64,000 bases of DNA from Acinetobacter sp. S54 (GCF_016624945.1 NZ_JACVUI010000005.1:1-64000), one strand, 5' to 3'. Counted from the first letter of the stretch, positions 1 through 10,473 are shown. Program-made: numbers and translations. The notes: generated by a model not told the origin, from the letters alone.

Positions 1-91
1 TCAATTCCAATCCGTTAATCGTTCTTTGGTTGTTAAGTAAGGCATACATGAAAAATAAATGTAGATAAGACCCGAAAACACCACAACAGTT
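1..91 (+). other. probable 23S-5S rRNA spacer
   Basis: This AT-rich stretch lies directly upstream of a 5S rRNA gene and has no coding potential. By position it should be the internal spacer of an rRNA operon whose 16S and 23S genes lie outside the window. No part of 23S rRNA was recognised with certainty. Confidence 0.5.
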
Positions 92-207
92 TGCTGGCGA
101 CAATAGCAAGAGTGAACCACCTGATCCCTTCCCGAACTCAGAAGTGAAACCTCTTCGCGCTGATGGTAGTGTGGCGTTAGCCATGTGAGAGTAAGTCATC
201 GCCAGCT
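92..207 (+). rRNA. rrf: 5S ribosomal RNA
   Basis: The ends are complementary (tgctggcga at the start, tcgccagct at the end), forming helix I. The interior carries the conserved 5S blocks ccgaactcagaagtgaaac and gatggtagtgtgg. Length is about 116 nt, normal for a bacterial 5S. It is followed within 10 nt by a strong intrinsic terminator, as expected for the last gene of an rRNA operon. Exact ends are inferred from helix I pairing. Confidence 0.96.
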
Positions 208-216
208 TTTAAATAT

Positions 217-252
217 AAGCCCCGTCACTAGCCAGTGGCGGGGCTTCTTTTT
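217..252 (+). terminator. rRNA operon terminator
   Basis: A 13-bp GC-rich hairpin (aagccccgtcact paired with agtggcggggctt, one wobble) is followed by a T-rich run. It ends the rRNA operon after 5S. Confidence 0.92.
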
Positions 253-403
253 TACATAGTACTATGAAATATCTCACGAATTTAAAATAATTATGAAATG
301 TTATTCAATCATATGGTTTGTGTAGGATATCGTTAAAACTTATGCTATAAATAACTTTGTAGGCACATTTTTTGCTTTGTAAGTATAGTTGGGATGTCGA
401 TTT

Positions 404-1852
404 ATGAAGTTATCTGTTGGATTGAAAGTTGCGAATAGTTTGTCGCTTACGCCTCAATTACAACAAGCAATTCGTTTATTGCAGCTGTCTAGTCTGGAAC
501 TTGAACAAGAAATTCAAATACAACTTGATAGTAATCCATTGCTTGAAAAAATAGAAGATGAAAGTAGTACAGAAAGCCTAACTCATTTAGACACTAAAGA
601 TACCAATGATTTAACACAGGATTTGAATGCAGATCATTTACCAAATGATCTTCCTGTCGATACAGATTGGGATGATGTTTATACACATCAATCAACAGCT
701 TTAGCTTCACCAGAATTTGAAGAACGTGAAGATAATCGTCAAGCTCATCATACTTTAAAAGAACATATTTTAGAGCAAGTGAATTTACTGCATTTTTCTA
801 CAGTAGATAAGTTGATTGCTTATTGCATTATTGATTGTCTGGATGAAAAGGGCTTTCTTGATGCTGAAGTTGAAGAGATTTTATTGGCAGCGCAGCATTT
901 GCTTGCTGAGGCAGATTATGATGAAGAAATTGAGCATGACGAAATTCTGGTCGTACTTAAATATATACAACGGCTTGATCCAGTCGGTGTGGCATCGGTT
1001 AATTTGGCTGAATGTTTAAAAATTCAATTAGATGTAATGGATGTGAATACGCCATTAAGAAAAGAAGCATTAAGTTTATTGCAATATTATGAGCTGTTCA
1101 TAGCCAATGATTTGAATAAGCTTTTAAAAGCTTCAGGTCTAACGATGAATCAGTTAAAAGAGGCAATCGGGTTATTAAAGACCCTCAAACCTTATCCGGG
1201 CGCGGATTTTCAAAATCAGGAGTTTGATTATCAAATTCCTGATGTCGTAGTAAATAAAAAAGACAATAGCTGGCAAGTTCAATTAAATCCGGATGTTTTG
1301 CCAAAGCTAAGAATTAATTCTTTTTACTCTAATATGATTCGTCGAGCGGACCAGAGTGACGAAAATCTTTATTTGCGTAATCAAATGTTAGAAGCTAAAA
1401 ATTTTATTAAGAGTATTGATGAGCGCCATAAAACGTTATTAAAAGTCGCAACTTGCATTGTGGAACATCAGCGTACTTTTTTTGAAATTGGTGCCGAAGG
1501 CATGAAACCCCTAGTACTGCGTGATGTTGCAGAAGAAGTTGAGTTACATGAATCTACTGTTTCAAGGGTCACCACCAATAAATATATGTTAACGCCACGT
1601 GGCTTATTTGAACTTAAATACTTTTTTTCAAGCCACGTGGGGACCACATCGGGGGGGGAATGCTCTTCAACTGCTATTCGTGCCCGTATTAAAAAAATGA
1701 TTTCAGCAGAAAATCCGCGTAAGCCTTTGTCGGATAATGCGATTGCAGAATTATTAAAAGAAGAAGGTATCGATGTCGCCCGTCGAACAGTGGCAAAATA
1801 TCGCGAATCGTTACATATTCCTTCATCTTCTGAACGAAAAGTCTTGATCTGA
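404..1852 (+). CDS. rpoN: RNA polymerase sigma-54 factor RpoN
   Basis: Alternative sigma factor that directs RNA polymerase to -24/-12 promoters and needs AAA+ activators to open them. The 482-residue product has the glutamine/leucine-rich region I at the N terminus (SLTPQLQQAIRLLQLSS), an acidic region II, the core-binding domain, a helix-turn-helix near residues 370-400 and the RpoN box ARRTVAKYRE near the C terminus. An in-frame TTG lies 15 nt upstream, but the ATG at 404 begins the conserved MKLSVGLKVANSLSLTPQ and is preferred. hpf follows, the common gammaproteobacterial order. An unusual run of eight G residues lies inside the gene at 1651-1658. Confidence 0.97.
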   Translation: MKLSVGLKVANSLSLTPQLQQAIRLLQLSSLELEQEIQIQLDSNPLLEKIEDESSTESLTHLDTKDTNDLTQDLNADHLPNDLPVDTDWDDVYTHQSTALASPEFEEREDNRQAHHTLKEHILEQVNLLHFSTVDKLIAYCIIDCLDEKGFLDAEVEEILLAAQHLLAEADYDEEIEHDEILVVLKYIQRLDPVGVASVNLAECLKIQLDVMDVNTPLRKEALSLLQYYELFIANDLNKLLKASGLTMNQLKEAIGLLKTLKPYPGADFQNQEFDYQIPDVVVNKKDNSWQVQLNPDVLPKLRINSFYSNMIRRADQSDENLYLRNQMLEAKNFIKSIDERHKTLLKVATCIVEHQRTFFEIGAEGMKPLVLRDVAEEVELHESTVSRVTTNKYMLTPRGLFELKYFFSSHVGTTSGGECSSTAIRARIKKMISAENPRKPLSDNAIAELLKEEGIDVARRTVAKYRESLHIPSSSERKVLI

Positions 1853-1912
1853 TTTTTAAAGTATGACTATTCTAGAGATTCATTGTTGCAAAATAATGAA
1901 TTTTTTTTCACC

Positions 1913-1998
1913 AAAGGAGTAGCTCAAATGATTTAATGATTGTGATGCAGAATTCTGTTTTGTCATTAGATTGTCTTGGCTATGACTTTATATCCTGA
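1913..1998 (+). other. possible leader mini-ORFs ahead of hpf
   Basis: A perfect Shine-Dalgarno (AAAGGAG, 1913-1919) is followed 8 nt later by ATG ATT TAA (1928-1936). Its stop overlaps an ATG (1936) opening a 20-codon frame that ends at 1998, 21 nt before the hpf start. Nothing shows that either is translated; a leader peptide is only a possibility. Confidence 0.2.
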
Positions 1999-2019
1999 AA
2001 GAAGGTGAGGGATAGAATT

Positions 2020-2358
2020 ATGCAAATAACAATTCGTGGACATCATTTAGTTATTACCCCTGCAATTGAAAACAGTATTAAAACCAAGTTTGATCAATTG
2101 ACCAAACATCTGGATCAGGTCAATAGTATGCAGGTTAAGCTTTCCAAAGATCATCAAATTGATAAAAGAACGCATAAAGGAAGTGCAAATCATATTGCAG
2201 AGGCAATTGTAAGATTACCTGGTGTTGAGCTTTTTGCTCAAGCTTCAGCGGATGACATGTATATGTCGATTAAAAAACTGACTGAAAAATTAAAACGCCA
2301 ATTACAAAAACATCGTAAAATGCAGTGTAATTATCAGCAACTCATTGTTGATATGTAG
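2020..2358 (+). CDS. hpf: ribosome hibernation-promoting factor, short form
   Basis: The 112-residue product belongs to the HPF/YfiA family, which binds the 30S decoding region in stationary phase and promotes 100S ribosome dimers. It opens with MQITIRGHHLVITPAIE and keeps the conserved beta-alpha fold with a basic C-terminal helix (KKLTEKLKRQLQKHR). It lacks the extra dimerisation domain of long HPF, so it is the short type that normally acts with RMF. A GTG 15 nt upstream is in frame, but the ATG at 2020 has a good ribosome-binding site (gaaggtgag, 2001-2009). It lies downstream of rpoN and ends at a strong terminator. Confidence 0.95.
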   Translation: MQITIRGHHLVITPAIENSIKTKFDQLTKHLDQVNSMQVKLSKDHQIDKRTHKGSANHIAEAIVRLPGVELFAQASADDMYMSIKKLTEKLKRQLQKHRKMQCNYQQLIVDM

Positions 2359-2369
2359 TTTTTTTCTTT

Positions 2370-2400
2370 AAAAGAGGCTAATCATTAGCCTCTTTTTTTA
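2370..2400 (+). terminator. intrinsic terminator after hpf
   Basis: Hairpin aaagaggcta / tagcctcttt with a 4-6 nt loop is followed by a run of T. It closes the rpoN-hpf unit before ibaG. Confidence 0.88.
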
Positions 2401-2491
2401 TTTGTAAAATATCAACATGTGCTGAATTATATCGATGATTTATAGTAAAATAATGCGTTTTTACGCCTACGCTTGTATATGAGGTCTAGCA

Positions 2492-2743
2492 ATGAATAGT
2501 GAGCAGCTCACTCAAATTTTACAAGAAGCTTTTCCAGATGCGGAAGTGGCTGTCACTGGTCAGGCGGGAAAATTTGACCTGCGTATTGTAGATGACCAAT
2601 TTGAAGGGAAACGTACTGTTGCTCGTCAGCAGGCCGTTTATTCACCTTTAAATTCTTATATTGCAAGTGGCGCAGTCCATGCAGTTACAATTCGGGCAAT
2701 GACCAAAGCCGAATGGCGCAAAGCAAGCCTTTTCGGAGCATAA
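2492..2743 (+). CDS. ibaG: BolA/IbaG family iron-sulfur protein
   Basis: The 83-residue protein is a BolA-family member of the IbaG branch. It contains the family core with the conserved histidine in SGAVHAVTIRAMT, used with monothiol glutaredoxins to bind [2Fe-2S] clusters. The length matches E. coli IbaG (about 84 residues). The stop codon is 6 nt before murA, the same ibaG-murA pairing as in E. coli, so the two are almost certainly co-transcribed. The IbaG rather than BolA name rests on short length and linkage to murA. Confidence 0.9.
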   Translation: MNSEQLTQILQEAFPDAEVAVTGQAGKFDLRIVDDQFEGKRTVARQQAVYSPLNSYIASGAVHAVTIRAMTKAEWRKASLFGA

Positions 2744-2746
2744 TAA

Positions 2747-4695
<1,949 letters not shown>

Positions 4696-4714
4696 GTTTT
4701 AGATAAAATTGAAT

Positions 4715-4745
4715 AAAAAGGTCAGCTTTGGTTGGCCTTTTTATT
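4715..4745. terminator. bidirectional terminator between hisG and ECF41 gene
   Basis: A/T-flanked hairpin aaaaaggtca / tggccttttt (with wobble) lies between the convergent hisG and minus-strand sigma factor gene. The A and T flanks allow function in both directions. Confidence 0.7.
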
Positions 4746-5613
4746 TGAGTTTTTCTGGATTACGTAAAGAATAGATACTTTGCAGTTGTTGTTGATCATT
4801 GAATGCGAAAGTCAGTACCATGACACAACAATGGTTTGAGTCATAGAGTTTAAAACCGACACCGCCATTGAGATGGCACATTTCCCAAGAGAGTTCACTC
4901 CACGCCTTAAAAAGCAAGCGTTCAAAGAAACGTAATATAGCAGGTTGGCCGATGAAAGGCTGCCGAATCGCTGAGACCTTACCACCGCCATCTGCTGCAA
5001 ATTGGATATCTTCACTGAGTAATTGTGTTAATTGATCTAGATCATGTGAATGAATGGCGACTTTGAATGCATTGAGTAATTTGACTTGCTGCTGAGTAGG
5101 ATGATTTGAGAGAACATTCGGTTCATCTGAGATACGTTTTCTGCTACGGGTTACCAGTTGTCGACAATTACTTTGTTGCTCCTGGAGGATTTCCGAAATT
5201 TCAACATAGTCAAGATTAAAGATGTCATGTAATAAATAAGCTGCCCGTTCTTTGACTGAGAGCTTTTCAAGAACCAAAAGGAAGGCCGTAGAGAGTGTAT
5301 AGTCGGATTCGATCGAGGGCGTTTCTATATGATGATAGGGTTCAGGTAACCATGTTCCGGTATATTCAGTTCTAGCTCGATGGTGAGCACGGAGTAAATC
5401 GATGCAGTGACGTGTGCATACTGTCGTCAGCCAAGCTTGAGGATTGATAATATCTTGTTTAGTTTGCTGTTGCCATTTTATAAAGATATCCTGCAAGACA
5501 TCTTCAGCATCACTGGTTGTGCCTAACAGTCGGTAAGCAAGGCCGAACAGAAACGTTCGGCTTGCCTCAAAAAGATTTAAATCATGTTGGCTTATCATGT
5601 CTGACGTTTTCAT
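4741..5613 (-). CDS. ECF41-type sigma factor with SnoaL-like C-terminal domain
   Basis: Extracytoplasmic-function sigma factor of 290 residues. It has a sigma-2 domain (about 12-80; AYRLLGTTSDAEDVLQDIFI), a sigma-4 domain (about 105-165; LSVKERAAYLLHDIF) and a C-terminal SnoaL/NTF2-like domain. Three ECF41 hallmarks are visible: WLPEP in the linker (88-92), DGGGK (208-212) and NPEKL near the end (285-289; family form NPDKL). ECF41 factors have no classical anti-sigma; the fused domain controls activity. Start chosen at 5613, 5 nt after the upstream stop; an ATG at 5598 and one at 5649 are alternatives. It lies downstream of a carboxymuconolactone decarboxylase gene, the typical partner. Confidence 0.93.
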   Translation of the reverse strand: MKTSDMISQHDLNLFEASRTFLFGLAYRLLGTTSDAEDVLQDIFIKWQQQTKQDIINPQAWLTTVCTRHCIDLLRAHHRARTEYTGTWLPEPYHHIETPSIESDYTLSTAFLLVLEKLSVKERAAYLLHDIFNLDYVEISEILQEQQSNCRQLVTRSRKRISDEPNVLSNHPTQQQVKLLNAFKVAIHSHDLDQLTQLLSEDIQFAADGGGKVSAIRQPFIGQPAILRFFERLLFKAWSELSWEMCHLNGGVGFKLYDSNHCCVMVLTFAFNDQQQLQSIYSLRNPEKLK

Positions 5614-5618
5614 AGACG

Positions 5619-6050
5619 TTAATGCTGTGAAATTGCAATGCGGTTCCATAAATTAATCATGCCAATGAGTAAAGTTAAAGCTGAAATTTGTGCTTCACTG
5701 AAATGTTTTAACAGGGTCAAGCGTAACGGTTCATAATCGGTGAGCGCATGTAAAGTGGTCAATGCTTCAACCCAGGCTAGGGCTGCTTTTTCCTGATCAG
5801 TGTAATCATTGCAATGTCGCCATACCACCAAACGATCCAAGCGTGATTGTACTTCACCATCTGCCAAGGCTTCTGAAATATGCATCTTCACACAAAAAGC
5901 ACAGCCATAGATTTGCGAGGCGCGTAGTAGAACAAGATGATAAAGCGAGCGAGCAATCAGGTCCAAGTCGAGAATATTTTGATGAACCTGATAGAGATAA
6001 TGAATTGATTCTGGTAAATGTTTTTTAGGATGAATATTGAGCGTCGTCAT
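5619..6050 (-). CDS. carboxymuconolactone decarboxylase / AhpD-like protein
   Basis: The 143-residue protein carries the AhpD-type redox motif C50-AF-C53 followed by His57 (CAFCVKMH), in a small all-alpha fold. Such proteins are the usual partner and regulatory target of ECF41 sigma factors. The exact substrate is unknown, so annotation as an alkylhydroperoxidase-like oxidoreductase is a family-level statement. The start at 6050 is preferred over an in-frame upstream ATG because of the aggaa ribosome-binding site. The gene is followed 5 nt later by the sigma gene, and an ECF41-like promoter precedes it. Confidence 0.9.
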   Translation of the reverse strand: MTTLNIHPKKHLPESIHYLYQVHQNILDLDLIARSLYHLVLLRASQIYGCAFCVKMHISEALADGEVQSRLDRLVVWRHCNDYTDQEKAALAWVEALTTLHALTDYEPLRLTLLKHFSEAQISALTLLIGMINLWNRIAISQH

Positions 6051-6089
6051 TGTCGTGTTCCTGATTAAAATCAAAATAGGTACCTATTT

Positions 6090-6116
6090 GACGAGTCATC
6101 CTTTTGCTTTGTGACA
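6090..6116 (-). promoter_or_regulatory. candidate ECF41 promoter for the CMD-sigma operon
   Basis: Read on the minus strand there is TGTCACA (6110-6116), a 16-nt spacer, then CGTC (6090-6093), 40 nt before the start codon. TGTCACA and CGTC are the -35 and -10 elements described for ECF41 promoters, which usually lie in front of the partner gene. The match is exact, so autoregulation of the operon is a reasonable inference. Confidence 0.72.
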
Positions 6117-6245
6117 CGGGAAGTAAAATAATTTTTAACTTTTTGTTCTTGTTGCTTAAATATTCTGATTAAGCAAATAAAAGTAGAATGACGGGGTGAT
6201 CGAAGAACTCATTCTTTCCCATTGATTTTTTTAGCCTACATTGTG

Positions 6246-6300
6246 CCCACAAGCGTACTGAAAAAGAGTAAACTTAGCGTTCTCTTTTTCGCCTTGTGGG
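6246..6300 (+). promoter_or_regulatory. long hairpin in the hisD leader covering the ribosome-binding site
   Basis: Two stacked perfect stems can form: cccacaag (6246-6253) with cttgtggg (6293-6300), and gaaaaagag (6260-6268) with ctctttttc (6282-6290). The right arm of the outer stem contains the GGG that would serve as Shine-Dalgarno for the hisD ATG at 6308. The structure is visible; a regulatory role in hisD translation is inference. Confidence 0.55.
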
Positions 6301-6307
6301 TAAATTG

Positions 6308-7612
6308 ATGCGACGTTTATCGACTCAGGATCAAAATTTTAAACAGACATTTGCTGAACTTTTAGCATTTGAAACGGTTAATGATCCTCAATTAATACAA
6401 ACTGTAGATCAAATTATTGCTGATGTACGTCAGCATGGTGATGATCATGTGCTTAAATTAACGCAACAGTTCGATCGACATCCAGCGCATCAATTCTCTG
6501 ACTTAGAACTGACTCAAACACAGCTTAAAACTGCATTTGATGGTTTAAGTGTTGAAATTCGTGAAGCATTAGAACTTGCCGCAAAACGTATCCGTACTTT
6601 TCATCAGGCACAAAAGCAGGAAGGTTGGACTTATGTTGATGATCTGGGGAATACGTTAGGTCAGAAAGTTACACCGCTGGATCGTGTTGGAATTTATGTG
6701 CCAGGTGGATTAGCCTCTTATCCATCGTCGGTACTCATGAATGCTTTGCCTGCACATGTCGCAGGTGTTCCTGAAATTATTATGGTCGTTCCTGCTCCCA
6801 ATGGCGAACTTAATCCATTAGTTTTAGCGGCGGCATATTTGGCTGGGGTGACTCGTATTTTTACTATTGGCGGTGCCCAAGCCGTAGCCGCATTAGCGTA
6901 TGGTACTCAAACTATTCCAGCTGTCGATAAAATTACTGGACCAGGTAACCGTTTTGTTGCTGCTGCAAAACGTGCGGTCTTTGGTCAGGTCGGAATTGAT
7001 ATGATCGCAGGGCCCTCAGAAATTTTGGTTTATGCTGAAGGTCAGAATAATGCCAAGTGGCTAGCAATGGATCTTTTATCTCAAGCCGAACATGATACCG
7101 TAGCCCAAGCGATTTTTATTACTCCAGATGAAAAACTACTTGAAGATGTCGCTCAGGCTGTAGAAGAGCATTTAGTTGCATTGCCTAAAGCAGATATTGC
7201 GCGTACCTCGATTGCTAATCGTGGGGCATTGGTTCTGGTCAAAGATCGGGCAGAAGCAATTGAACTGATTAATCAGGTTGCGCCAGAGCATTTAGAGCTT
7301 TGTCTGGATGATGCAGAAGCAATGAGTCAGGATATTCGCCATGCAGGTGCAATTTTTATGGGACGTTTTACGCCAGAAGCAATTGGTGACTATTGTGCAG
7401 GGCCGAATCATGTTCTACCCACATCAGGTACGGCACGTTTTTCTTCACCGCTTGGTGTATATGACTTTCAGAAACGTTCCAGCTTGATTATGTGCTCACA
7501 AGAGGGCGTCAAAACGTTGGCAAAAACCGCAGACATATTGGCACAACAGGAAAATCTGGATGCCCATGCTCGTTCTGCACGTTATCGTTATTGTCCTGAA
7601 ACAAATATTTAA
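6308..7612 (+). CDS. hisD: histidinol dehydrogenase
   Basis: Performs the last two steps of histidine synthesis, oxidising L-histidinol to histidine with two NAD+. The 434-residue length equals the E. coli enzyme. Recognisable blocks are RVGIYVPGGLASYPSSVLM, TIGGAQAVAALAYGTQTIP, ITGPGNRFVAAAK, IDMIAGPSEI and the metal-site region LLSQAEHD; the C-terminal half holds VAPEHLEL and DYCAGPNHVLPT. The ATG at 6308 is preferred to a GTG at 6296, which lies inside the leader hairpin. The gene is isolated from hisG by the ECF41 pair and from hisC by a terminator. Confidence 0.97.
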   Translation: MRRLSTQDQNFKQTFAELLAFETVNDPQLIQTVDQIIADVRQHGDDHVLKLTQQFDRHPAHQFSDLELTQTQLKTAFDGLSVEIREALELAAKRIRTFHQAQKQEGWTYVDDLGNTLGQKVTPLDRVGIYVPGGLASYPSSVLMNALPAHVAGVPEIIMVVPAPNGELNPLVLAAAYLAGVTRIFTIGGAQAVAALAYGTQTIPAVDKITGPGNRFVAAAKRAVFGQVGIDMIAGPSEILVYAEGQNNAKWLAMDLLSQAEHDTVAQAIFITPDEKLLEDVAQAVEEHLVALPKADIARTSIANRGALVLVKDRAEAIELINQVAPEHLELCLDDAEAMSQDIRHAGAIFMGRFTPEAIGDYCAGPNHVLPTSGTARFSSPLGVYDFQKRSSLIMCSQEGVKTLAKTADILAQQENLDAHARSARYRYCPETNI

Positions 7613-7619
7613 AGATCGA

Positions 7620-7645
7620 GGGGCTGAAAATTCAGCCCTTTTTAA
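7620..7645 (+). terminator. terminator after hisD
   Basis: Hairpin gggctga / tcagccc with an aaat loop and a following T run, 8 nt after the hisD stop. It suggests hisC has its own promoter. Confidence 0.85.
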
Positions 7646-7774
7646 AGAGATGAAAAAAGTAAAATTTAAAAATTGACTTGCTTTAGCACTTGATTCTGCT
7701 TGTGATGTTAGGTGTCGTAATCAATTAAGATGAAAAAAGCGAGGCGGTTTTGATGAAACGGAATGAATATCAAG

Positions 7775-8857
7775 ATGAAAATTAGCAATCAACAAATGCG
7801 TTTCTGGAGTCCAGAGGTTCGTGAATTAGAACCCTATACACCAGGCGAACAGCCAAAAATCCAGAATTTACTCAAATTAAATACCAATGAAAATCCTTAT
7901 CCCCCTTCACCAAAAGTAGTTGATGCTGTGCAGGCAGTGCTCAATCATCAAGCTGATGCCTTACGTTTATATCCTGATCCTGATGCTAGCCAGCTGAAAC
8001 AGGCCATTGCTACGCAGCAAAATGTCGCAGTTGAGCAGGTTTTTGTTGGTAATGGTTCGGATGAAGTTCTAGCGCACATTTTTAAAGCTTTTTTTATTCA
8101 GGATAAACCGATTCTATATCCGGATATCACTTATAGTTTTTATCCAGTTTATAGTCAGTTCTTTGCAGTAAAAACTCAACAGATTCCACTCAATGAAAAC
8201 TTTGAGATTGTGGTAGAAGATTATAAGCAGGACAATGGCGGCATTATTATTACCAATCCGAATGCCCCCACCAGTATCGCGTTGTCTCTTGAAAAAATTG
8301 AGCAAATTTTAAAAAGCAATCCTGATCATGTCGTAGTTATTGACGAAGCTTATGTAGACTTTGGTGCAGAATCTGCGGTGAGTTTAGTCAATCTATATGA
8401 CAATTTAGTGGTCTGTCAAACCACGTCCAAATCACGCTCATTGGCTGGTTTACGGGTGGGATTTGCGATTGCTCAGGCACATTTAATTGCAGCGCTTGAA
8501 GCAGTTAAAAATAGCTTCAATTCTTATCCCATTGATCGTTTTGCCATTGCCGCAGCTGTCGCTTCTTTTGAAGATCAAGCCTATTTTGAGGCGCAATGTC
8601 AAAAAGTTATCCAAAGTCGGGATGTGTTGGTTGAGCAATTACAATCGATTGGTTTTCAAGTATTGCCATCGAAAGCCAATTTTATTTTTGCTACACATCC
8701 AGCCCATGCTGCGGCAGAATTGGCAACACAATTACGTGAACAGGGCGTTATTGTCCGTTATTTTAATAAACCGCGGATTGATCAATATTTGCGGATTACC
8801 ATTGGTACAGATGAACAAAACCAACGGCTAGTTGATACTTTAACAAGCCTAATCTAA
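7775..8857 (+). CDS. hisC: histidinol-phosphate aminotransferase
   Basis: PLP-dependent class I/II aminotransferase, converting imidazole acetol phosphate to histidinol phosphate. The 360-residue product shows the N-terminal [25 protein letters not shown] for cofactor phosphate binding, IDEAYVDF, and the Schiff-base lysine (Lys219) in [14 protein letters not shown]. Start 7775 is chosen for its spacing from ggaatg; an ATG at 7763 would add four residues. It is convergent with pabB, with only 21 nt between the stops and no clear hairpin. Confidence 0.96.
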   Translation: MKISNQQMRFWSPEVRELEPYTPGEQPKIQNLLKLNTNENPYPPSPKVVDAVQAVLNHQADALRLYPDPDASQLKQAIATQQNVAVEQVFVGNGSDEVLAHIFKAFFIQDKPILYPDITYSFYPVYSQFFAVKTQQIPLNENFEIVVEDYKQDNGGIIITNPNAPTSIALSLEKIEQILKSNPDHVVVIDEAYVDFGAESAVSLVNLYDNLVVCQTTSKSRSLAGLRVGFAIAQAHLIAALEAVKNSFNSYPIDRFAIAAAVASFEDQAYFEAQCQKVIQSRDVLVEQLQSIGFQVLPSKANFIFATHPAHAAAELATQLREQGVIVRYFNKPRIDQYLRITIGTDEQNQRLVDTLTSLI

Positions 8858-8878
8858 AGTGAAGTCTGACCGAAGTTT

Positions 8879-10210
8879 TTAATTTTTAATCTGCCATGTA
8901 TTGAGTAAATTTAGCATGGCAGAAATTTTATCGAAACACTCTTGATATTCAGCCTCACAGTCCGAGGCAATAGTGATTCCACCGCCAGCCCAGATGGAAA
9001 GCTCATCCTGAAATTTTTGAATACTGCGAATTAAAATATTCCAGCGCCCTGAACCATCAAAGTTAAAGTAACCGAGTGAGCCACAATAGGCGCCGCGTGA
9101 ACCACCCTCAAGTTCTTCAATAATTTGCATGGCACGAATTTTGGGTGCTCCAGTGATTGAGCCACCCGGAAGCGCCGACATCAAGACATCAAATGGATTT
9201 ACCTCAGATTTTAATTGAGCCTCAATTTCACTCACCATATGATGAACTTGATTAAAGCTTTCAATTTCAAATAGCTTGGTGGTTTTTACTGAACCCGTTT
9301 CTGCATGAATGCTTAGATCATTGCGCAATAAATCAACAATCATGACATTTTCTGCCTGATCTTTTTCCGAGTTCTGTAGTTTTTGTTTTGATGCTGCATC
9401 TAGATCAGGATCAGCAAAACGTGGCATTGTGCCTTTAATCGGACGAGTAATGAGTTGTTGTTGCTTAAATTCGATAAAGAGTTCTGGAGAGCAACTGAGT
9501 AACTCAAAATCATCTAGTTTTAAATAGCCAGCATAAGGTGCATCCGTCAAATTCCACAGAGATTCTGCACGGCTTAATAATGAACCTTGGCCCTTTGCGG
9601 TAAATTCCTGAGTTAAATTAATTTGGTAGCAATCACCTGCCACAATATAATTTTGAATCTGTTGAAAAGCGTTCGCGTATTCTGATTTTGACCAACGCGG
9701 ATGACAGGCTTGAGTTAATTCAAGTTCTTCAATTGTTATGGGTTGAGAAAGTAATGTTCTTAGTTGAATAAATTGCTGTTCGGCATCATCCGCATGACTA
9801 TAAAAATACCAGCCATCCTCTTGCTGTTTTAAAAAACTTTCATATCGCCCCAAGTAAAAAGCAGGTTGGGGACGTTCTCGAACTGAGGTAAATTGTTTCG
9901 CCGCATAATCATAAGAAACAAAGCCAATATAGCCTCCCTGAAATTGTGTAAAAACAGGATGATTCTGTGATGAATCAAATTGAAGTAAGCTGTCAATAGC
10001 GAACTCATCCATCATTTCATACTGCTTTTCTGAATTTATTTTAAAAAAACTAAATTGATTATTCTTATAAATTAAATAATGGTTAGGGTTAAATGCAATA
10101 ACAGGATAATTTTGATCTTTCAAAAAAACCAGTCCACTCATGGTGTGAAGTTTTGACAGTATTTCAGAGGTAGAGCTAATATCTTGATTTATTTTACAAA
10201 AAAACTTCAC
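8879..10210 (-). CDS. pabB: aminodeoxychorismate synthase component I
   Basis: Forms 4-amino-4-deoxychorismate from chorismate, using ammonia supplied by the glutaminase PabA, for folate synthesis. The 443-residue product has the N-terminal anthranilate synthase-I-like region and the C-terminal chorismate-binding domain. The motif TRPIKGTMPR has Lys where TrpE has Ala (PIAGT), which identifies PabB. Other conserved blocks are AENVMIVDLLRNDL and LPGGSITGAPK. The ribosome-binding site is weak. It is divergent from filA. Confidence 0.94.
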   Translation of the reverse strand: MKFFCKINQDISSTSEILSKLHTMSGLVFLKDQNYPVIAFNPNHYLIYKNNQFSFFKINSEKQYEMMDEFAIDSLLQFDSSQNHPVFTQFQGGYIGFVSYDYAAKQFTSVRERPQPAFYLGRYESFLKQQEDGWYFYSHADDAEQQFIQLRTLLSQPITIEELELTQACHPRWSKSEYANAFQQIQNYIVAGDCYQINLTQEFTAKGQGSLLSRAESLWNLTDAPYAGYLKLDDFELLSCSPELFIEFKQQQLITRPIKGTMPRFADPDLDAASKQKLQNSEKDQAENVMIVDLLRNDLSIHAETGSVKTTKLFEIESFNQVHHMVSEIEAQLKSEVNPFDVLMSALPGGSITGAPKIRAMQIIEELEGGSRGAYCGSLGYFNFDGSGRWNILIRSIQKFQDELSIWAGGGITIASDCEAEYQECFDKISAMLNLLNTWQIKN

Positions 10211-10298
10211 TGAGGCAAGCCTAAAATCATGAATAGAGTAGAAGGTGTGATTTTACTACAGAACTTCAACAGACATAAGTTGATGAACCGTTTATCGG

Positions 10299-10324
10299 GT
10301 TGTTGATCAAATTTGATCAACAAC
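10299..10324. promoter_or_regulatory. 26-bp perfect palindrome between pabB and filA
   Basis: The arms gttgttgatcaaa and tttgatcaacaac are exact reverse complements with no spacer. The site lies 89 nt upstream of the pabB start and 150 nt upstream of the filA start. It looks like a dimeric regulator operator; the regulator is unknown. A short hairpin role is also possible. Confidence 0.45.
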
Positions 10325-10473
10325 AGTTGAACAAAAATTAACAGAGCTGTAATTTAGGAGAGGCAAATTCAGCTACTCATGGATAGGACGTTTCTGCTGG
10401 GGAAATTCAAAAAACCATAGAAACATAGAGTAGTGAAAACCAAAAAAAATAAATGCTCTTGGGAGAGTACGGA

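Noticed and set aside
1588..1642. Two copies of GCCACGTGG within rpoN
   Set aside because: Lie in conserved coding sequence and are explained by codons for Pro-Arg-Gly and Ser-His-Val-Gly.
10340..10400. Leader before filA with ggcaaa and ggacg blocks, vaguely like a c-di-GMP-I riboswitch
   Set aside because: The required P1/P2 stems, tetraloop and receptor could not be drawn; only short sequence blocks match.
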